From Cepaea nemoralis (lineage: Eukaryota; Mollusca; Gastropoda; Stylommatophora; Helicidae), in contig JACEFZ010016116.1 of assembly GCA_014155875.1 (NCBI GenBank), forward strand, positions 637,501 to 701,500: a stretch of DNA of 64,000 nt. Direction: 5' to 3'. The position numbers and the translations under genes were made by a program. Shown piece after piece: positions 51,001 through 60,000 of the stretch (the stretch's first letter is position 1; every line of letters begins with the position of its first letter). Below the pieces are notes generated by a model. That model saw only the letters and a program-made list of their open reading frames with translations. It was not told where the DNA came from and searched no databases.

Positions 51001-54000
51001 ATAGAATCACACTGATGTTCACAGTTCTGTGTGTAAAGTGGCAACTTCAGTCGGACATAGTTTTGGGGCACAGACAATACTACAAGTGACCAACTGGTCT
51101 CTAATGTGGGCAAGGGTTCGGAGACGACAGAGACTGAGTACTTGACCTCTTGAAGTCAAGCTTTAGTAAACATCATTACCATTGGGGAAAAAGACTTGTC
51201 CAGCCCACAACATGGGAACACATAAGTAACTTTTATATGTTTATTTTCATGTTGTGTTTATCATGCAGTTGTGTCGGTTTGTGTTTGTTTTTCCTGTGCT
51301 GGTGAAGGCTTTAGCCGCAATGTCTATTTTGTTATTTGTGACATATTCTAGTATAGCTTACTGTATACTTCTCATTTTTTGATGATTCATTCATGTTAGC
51401 ATACGAGAAAAGATTTTATTTCACACCAAGTGACACCAGTGATCATGAAATCACACTGACCTGTTCCTCTCCTAAATGTTGCTGGTAAAACTTGGACATG
51501 AGAGCACATGAACCTACCCACCTAACTGATAGCTGATGTCGTAGCCAAGCAGGTCCCGTCTGTTCTCCGACGGACTGCCCCACTCCAGGTTCACATGAGT
51601 ATCGCCAACATTCACAATCCTGAAGTACTCAACTGGTCCAGGCACTGACAAGAGAAACATTCACTTGCGTGAAATGTTACACAAGAGAAATATTCGCTTG
51701 CATGGGATGTTACACAAGAGAAACATTTCGTTGCGTGGGATGTTACACAATACTCACTTCTAAAACAATATTTCCTGGTATCAAGTCAACACTTTTTCTT
51801 ATTTGGGAGAATTAAAAGCAGATGTCAGTCTTCATGGTGATGGCGTTGCGGACGTGATTCATAATGCTGCTTACCTGCGTTCGAAACACAGTGATGACCG
51901 ATTTGGCAGCAGACTGTGTCGCACTGGTTTTACCGTGTTGGTATGGGAGCCGGTCGTTCAGAAAGCAATGGCAAACTACTGAACATAAAGCTTGCTAAGA
52001 CATCAATAATGGCAGTAAAATGCTAGTGTTGACATGACTGCATCGTCCTGTAAAGGATATGCACCTTTAAAAAAAAGAAAGAAAGCGGATGATAGTGGAA
52101 ATTATAAGAGAACAGGAATGTCCAAAACAACAGTCAACAATATGAAACAGCTGCTTACATCTAAACAGTTGAGTTACAAATTAAAACTAAGAGAGATCAT
52201 TATTCTATGGTGCAGAAACATGGACAATGAATGAATACTGTAAGGGAACAACTGAAGTTTTGAAAGTAATTTTACTGTTATGGTTTTATATATGCATATA
52301 TGAAGCTGCCCAGCACGACACACCAAGAGATCACTGCAATCCTTCCCGCCTGTATGGATTCTGGCCTCTTTGACCATAAAAACAACTGAGTTTGGGGAGG
52401 TGTTTATGACTGATTTGAGGATGGAGAGGGATTAAACTTACCCCTCCCAGCCATAACCAGAACAGGAGGCCACATATGCTCAAGATTATAGTGGAGAAGC
52501 CAAGACTCCTGTCCCCTCTCTTGTTCATAACCTATATAGACAACATATGTAAAGAAACCAGCCAAACAGAGACCGCAAGAACACAGCATGACAAGAACAC
52601 AGAAGAAGAACCATCTGAAAATTACATCATTAGAGAACTCCTGTTTGCAGACAACCAAGCACTAATAGCAAAATCTGAAGATGCATTACAAGATCACACA
52701 AATAGTCTAAACGAAATGTGTAGGGAATATAACATAAAAATTAGCACAAGCAAAACAGAGGTAATGACTATAACTAAAGAAGAAAAAGCAACAATTCACC
52801 TAAACAAACATCCCCTGAAACAAGTAAAGAGTTTCAAGCACCTAGGAAGTATAATATCATCAAATGGCAAATCAGAAGACAAGATCGAAAATAAGGCAAA
52901 CCAACTCATTGGATAAATGGCACCTATACTAAAGAACAAACATGTATCAATAGTTACTAAGAAAGCACTTTACAACACAATCTTCCTACCAACTCTATGT
53001 TACCAATGCCAAACCTGGACAGTGACAAAAAAGAGAAAAGAAAAATTACTACAACAGAAATGAGATTCCTGAGAAGAATACTCAACGTATCAAGAAGAGA
53101 TAAGATCAGAAATGAAGAAATCAGGACTAACGTGGGGGTTATAGCAGCGCTTGATTTTATTAGAAGGCAGCAAGTCAAATGATTTGGCCATGCAACTAGG
53201 TTACCAACTAATAGTATACCACAACAAGCAATGATGTACAGACCAAATGGAAGCAGAAGAAGATGCTGACCATGTAAATGGACGGATGGGATAGCAGAGT
53301 TCATGGGAATATCGATACATGAAGCCCATGAGCTGGCACTCTCTCACTGTTTATACTTCACTTCGACACCGCAAGGTACAGGAGGAACATGATGAGATGA
53401 GTCAAGACTGACCCCTGTGGCTCTGAGCTGCTGTCAGGGACACATGCTTCTAAATGAGTTTGCTAGACTCAAGGAATCACTGACTGGTAAACATGAAAGC
53501 CTGCTCATGGGAATAGGCTCCAGCCACAGCTGTTAGGGGCTTACTTGGGCCTGAACTCTGGTCAACGTCGTTGTTGAGCCATCCATGCATCTGTTAATGT
53601 CTCTATTGTTGATGCAGCACTCTGAGTGAGCTAAAGCAAGCGAGGAAGGATGTATAAAAGGCTGCCAGACAGTGTGCAAATGATTATTGGATCAAGTTAT
53701 GTGAGTCCATTCAAATCGCAAGTGATAAGGGAAACATCAGAAGCATGTATGAAGGAAGCCTGTGATCCAGTGATCAAAAGAAGTGCACCATTGAAAACCT
53801 TGACTGGAGAAATCATAACTGATAAGAAACAGCAGAATGGACAGATGGGTAGAGCACTATTTGGAGCTTTACTCAAGTGAGACCAAACTAGCGGATGATG
53901 CCCTCATCGCCATAGAGACAGAACACATCATCCAGTGAGACCATGAGACAGAACACATCATCCAGTGAGACCATGAGACAGAACACATCATCCAGTGAGA

Positions 54001-57000
54001 CCATGAGACAGAACACATCATCCAGTGAGACCATGAGACAGAACACATTATCCAGTGAGACCATGAGACAGAAAACATCATCCAGTGAGACCATGAGACA
54101 GAACACATCATCCAATGAGACCATGAGACAGAACACATCATCCAGTGAGACAATGAGACAGAACACATCATCCAGTGAGACAATGAGACAGAACACATCA
54201 TCCAGTGAGACCATGAGACAGAACACATCATCCAATGAGACCATGAGACAGAACACATCATTCAGTGAGACCATGAGACAGAACACATCATCCAGTGAGA
54301 CCATGAGACAGAACACATCATCCAGTGAGACAATGACAGAACACATCATCCAGTGAGACCATGAGACAGAACACATCATCCAGTGAGACAATGAGACAGA
54401 ACACATCATCCAGTGAGACCATGAGACAGAACACATCATCCAATGAGACCATGAGACAGAACACATCATCCAGTGAGACCATGAGACAGAACACATCATC
54501 CAGTGAGACCATGAGACAGAACACATCATCCAATGAGACCATGAGACAGAACACATCATCCAATGAGACCATGAGACAGAACACATCATTCAGTGAGACC
54601 ATGAGACAGAATACATCATCCAATGAGACCATGAGACAGAACACATCATCCAGTGAGACCATGAGACAGAACACATCATTCAGTGAGACCATGAGACAGA
54701 ACACATCATCCAATGAGACCATGAGACAGAACACATCATCCAATGAGACCATGAGACAGAACACATCATTCAGTGAGACCATGAGACAGAATACATCATC
54801 CAGTGAGACCATGAGACAGAACACATCATCCAGTGAGACCAAGAGACAGAACACATCATCTAGTGAGACCATGAGACAGAACACATCATCCAATGAGACA
54901 ATGAGACAGAACACATCATCCAATGAGACCATGAGACAGAACACATCATCCAGTGAGACCATGAGACAGAACACATCATCCAGTGAGACCATGAGACAGA
55001 ACACATCATCCAGTGAGACCATGAGACAGAACACATCATCCAATGAGACAATGAGACAGAACACATCATCCAATGAGACCATGAGACAGAACACATCATC
55101 CAATGAGACAATGAGACAGAACACATCATCCAATGAGACCATGAGACAGAACACATCATCCAGTGAGACCATGAGACAGAACACATCATTCAGTGAGACC
55201 ATGAGAGAGAATACATCATCCAGTGAGACCATGAGACAGAACACATCATCCAGTGAGACCATGAGACAGAACACATCATCCAGTGAGACCATGAGACAGA
55301 ACACATCATTCAGTGAGACCATGAGACAGAACATATCTTCCAATGAGAAGTCTCTTTCTAACTTTCAAGGACAATGATTAATTGTACAAAACGTTCTTCA
55401 TGTGAAAGAATTGTTTTTTACTAATTAAACTTACAAATAATAATAATAATTTGTCATAAAGCAACTTCCTGTTATGGGTCTGTTGAATGCATGGAGAAAT
55501 AGGTGACCAATCGTTTCCAAATGTTCATAGACAGCAAGCCCAGGCATTGAATCCACATCTGACCATGCCCATGAAATTATCAGCACAATTTGCTGTCAGC
55601 TTCTACATACATTGATTTATAGCACATTAAATAAACTGATGATAACATGAAGTGACCTGTACACAAACTTGAACTCACATCCTGGCAGCGTCTTGAACCG
55701 TACTGTCTCCGACGGACTACTGATGTAGTAGTAGTTCTTGACATGAATCTGGGCCTCCATGTTTGTGTTTGGCAGCAGAGTGTCCACACGAGCTGAGAAT
55801 GTGTTCCCTGTCATGTTCTCCCTGGCCAGTGGGGCAATGTCGTAATCTCGGACTGTCCGTACCCTCTGGTTCTGCTCCCAAATCTGCATCTAAACACAAT
55901 CAAACTCTGAGTGGTAAAATTTGCTCTTCAGTCATTCACAGGCTTATCTTTAATACCCAAGGGTGAAAGCTTCCTTTCAGTTTTTTATTTAGTCTTTCCT
56001 CTTTTACGCTGGGCTGTTTCCATGAACCTGCACCAGCAACATGGCCAGGTGCTTGTCTGCTGGCCTGGTGATCAGGTGTTCAGATCTGCATCAAGACATT
56101 TCAAAAACTGATGTGGAATCCCCCAGGGACCCAGCCTAACCTGACCTGGATTACTACAGGGATCCAGCCTAACCTGACCTGGATCCTCACAGGGACCCAG
56201 CCTAACCTGACCTGGATCCTCACTGGGACCCAGCCTAACCTGACCTGGATCCTCACTGGGACCCAGCCTAACCTGACCTGGATCCTCACTGGGATGCGGC
56301 CTAACCTGACTACCAAGAAAGGTACCGGGTAGTATAGGCACTGACCACATCATACCCAACACTGACCACATCATACCCATCACTGACCACATCATACCCA
56401 ACACTGACCACATCACACCCAACACTGACCACATCACACCTGACACTGACCACATCACACCCAACACTGACCACATCACACCCAACACTGACCACATCAC
56501 ACCTGACACTGACCACATCACACCCAACACTGACCACATCACACCCAACACTGACCACATCACACCTGACACTGACCACATCACACCCAACACTGACCAC
56601 ATCACACCCAACACTGACCACCACATACCCATCACTGACCACATCACACCCAACACTGACCACATCACACATGACACTGACCACCACATACCCATCACTG
56701 ACCACATCACACCCAACACTGACCACATCACACCTGACACTGACCACATCATACCCATCACTCACCACATCACACCTGACACTGACCACATCACACCTGA
56801 CACTGATCACATCATACCCATCACTGACCACATCACACCCAACACTGACCACATCACACCTGACACTGACCACATCATACCCATCACTGACCACATCACA
56901 CCCGACACTGACCACATCACACCTGACACTGACCACATCATACCCATCACTGACCACATCACACCCGACACTGACCACATCACACCCAACACTGACCACA

Positions 57001-60000
57001 TCACACCTGACACTGACCACCACATACCCATCACTGACCACATCACACCCAACACTGACCATATCACACCTGACACTGACCACATCACACCCAACACTGA
57101 CCACATCACATCCAACACTGACTACATCACACCCAACACTGACCACATCACACCCAACACTGACCACATCACACCCAACACTGACCACATCACACCTGAC
57201 ACTGACCACATCACACCCAACACTGACCACATCATTACATCATGTTGCATGAACTCCACAGAGGGTGAATACAAAATTTGGAATGGCAATATTTCCAAAC
57301 ACCTCACAGTCATTCAAAATACACCCTAAACATTAACATGTTCTGACAAATTAAACTTTTGTTTAGTCTGTCCTCTTCTAAGCTACATGTAGTGATATAT
57401 TAACCTTGTGTTTACTATTTCCTCTTCTACACTGACATGTAGTGATATATTAACCTTTTGTTTAGTCTCTTCTCTTCCATGCAGTAGACACACTACAGAC
57501 ACATGTAGTAATGTGTTAAGCTTCTGTTTAGTCTGTCCTCTCCTTTATTTACTCACTTTATTTCATGGTAGTGTTAGCTGTATTTAACAATAAACTATGA
57601 AATTGTAATAATGAATTACACATGACAATATTCGAAGAAGGACAATAAATCAAGAAGAATGCATAGTGTTTTCATAAATGCAGATTGAATAAACTAAATA
57701 TACTATGTGGTGCACTAATAATTAACATGTAAGAACATATTTTGGACACTGATATTTGACACAAGAGAATGAGCACACAAGGCACGAGAATTTTGTGAGC
57801 GTCACTCTTACCTTGAAACCTCGAAATTCTCCTTGTATTTTTGTGTTTGGTTTATTGATCTCACTCTTGTCAAAGTCCCACGTAAAAATGACGTAAGTAT
57901 CTGCTACTTCCTCAGCAACCAAGTTTGTTGGTCTGATAGATGGAGCTGTAGGAAAAAAAATAGATGAATCGTGCCTTCATTCTTCTCATACTTCAGAACA
58001 AAAGTATGACTTGTTTGTAGTCAGCAATCATTCAGTTTGATTCGCACTACAGAGGCTAAACAGAGTGAACACCGACAGCACAACGACAGATATTAAAGAA
58101 AAGTAAACATTTTAAGAGAAGATTGTACTGACATTCTGCCAGACGTGAACATTGATGAAAACTGTCTTATAAACAACATTGTGTCTCGGAAGCTGATATA
58201 CTTTAGCCACATCAACCTTATACTGATGTAGAAACTGATATACTTTAGCCACATCAACCTTATACTGATGTAGAAACAGATATACTTTGGCCACATCAAC
58301 CTTATACTGATGTAGGAACTGATATACTTTAGCCACATCAACATTATACTGATGTAGAAACTTTAGCCACATCAACCTTATACTGATGTAGAAACTTTAG
58401 CCACATCAACCTTATACTGATGTAGAAACTGATATACTTTAGCCACATCAACCTTATACTGATGTAGAAACTGATATACTTTAGCCACATCAACCTTATA
58501 CTGATGTAGAAACAGACATACTTTAGCCACATCGACCTTATACTGATGTAGAAACTGATATACTTTAGCCACATCAACATTATACTGATGTAGAAACTTT
58601 AGCCACATCAACCTTATACTGATGTAGAAACTGATATACTTTAGCCACATCAACCTTATACTGATGTAGAAACTGATATATTTTAGCCACATCAACCTTA
58701 TACTGATGTAGAAACTGATATACTTTAGCCACATCAACCTTATACTGATGTAGAAACTGATATACTTTAGCCACATCAACCTTATACTGATGTAGAAACT
58801 GATATACTTTAGCCACATCAACCTTATACTGATGTAGAAACTGATATACTTTAGCCACATCAACATTATACTCATGTAGAAACTGATATACTTTAGCCAC
58901 ATCAACCTTATACTGATGTAGAAACTGATATACTTTAGCCACATCAACCTTATACTGATGTAGAAACTTTAGCCACATCAACCTTATACTGATGTAGAAA
59001 CTTTAGCCACATCACCATTATACTGATGTAGAAACAGATATACTTTAGCCACATCAACCTTATACTGATGTAGAAACTGATATACTTTAGCCACATCAAC
59101 CTTATACTGATGTAGAAACTGATATACTTTAGCCACATCAACCTTATACTGATGTAGAAACTGATATACTTTAGCCACATCAACCTTATACTCATGTAGA
59201 AACTGATATACTTTAGCCACATCAACCTTATACTGATGTAGACACTTTAGCCACATCAACCTTATACTGATGGAGAAACTGATATACTTTAGCCACATCA
59301 ACCTTATACTGATGGAGAAACTGATACTTTAGCCACATCAACCTTATACTAATGTAGAAACTGATATACTTTAGCCACATCAACCTTATACTGATGTAGA
59401 AACTGATATACTTTAGACACATCAACCTTATACTGATGTAGAAACTGATATACTTTAGCCACATCAACCTTATACTGATGTAGAAACTGATATACTTTAG
59501 CCACATCAACCTTATACTGATGTAGAAACTGATATACTTTAGCCACATCAACCTTATACTGATGTAGACACTTTAGCCACATCAACCTTATAATGATGGA
59601 GAAACTGATATACTTTAGCCACATCAACCTTATACTGATGTAGAACTGATACTTAGCCACATCAACCTTACACTGATGGAGAAACAGATATACTTTAGCC
59701 ACATGAACCTTATACTGATGAGAAACGATATACTTTAGCCACATCAGCCTTATACTGATGTAGAAACTGATATACTTTAGCCACATCAACCTTATACTGA
59801 TGCAGAAACTGATATACTTTAGCCACATCAACGTTATACTGATGCAGAAACTGATATACTTTAGCCACATCAACCTTATACTGATGTAGAAACTGATATA
59901 CTTTAGCCACATCAACCTTATACTGATGTAGAAACAGATATACTTTAGCCACATCAACCTTATACTGATGTAGAAACTGATATACTTTAGCCACATCAAC

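Noticed and set aside
54361..55377. 338-codon open frame of [10 protein letters not shown] repeats, and the opposite-strand frame
   Set aside because: A 30-bp tandem repeat with no stop in the unit is open in several frames on both strands. There are no splice sites, domain or non-repeat context.
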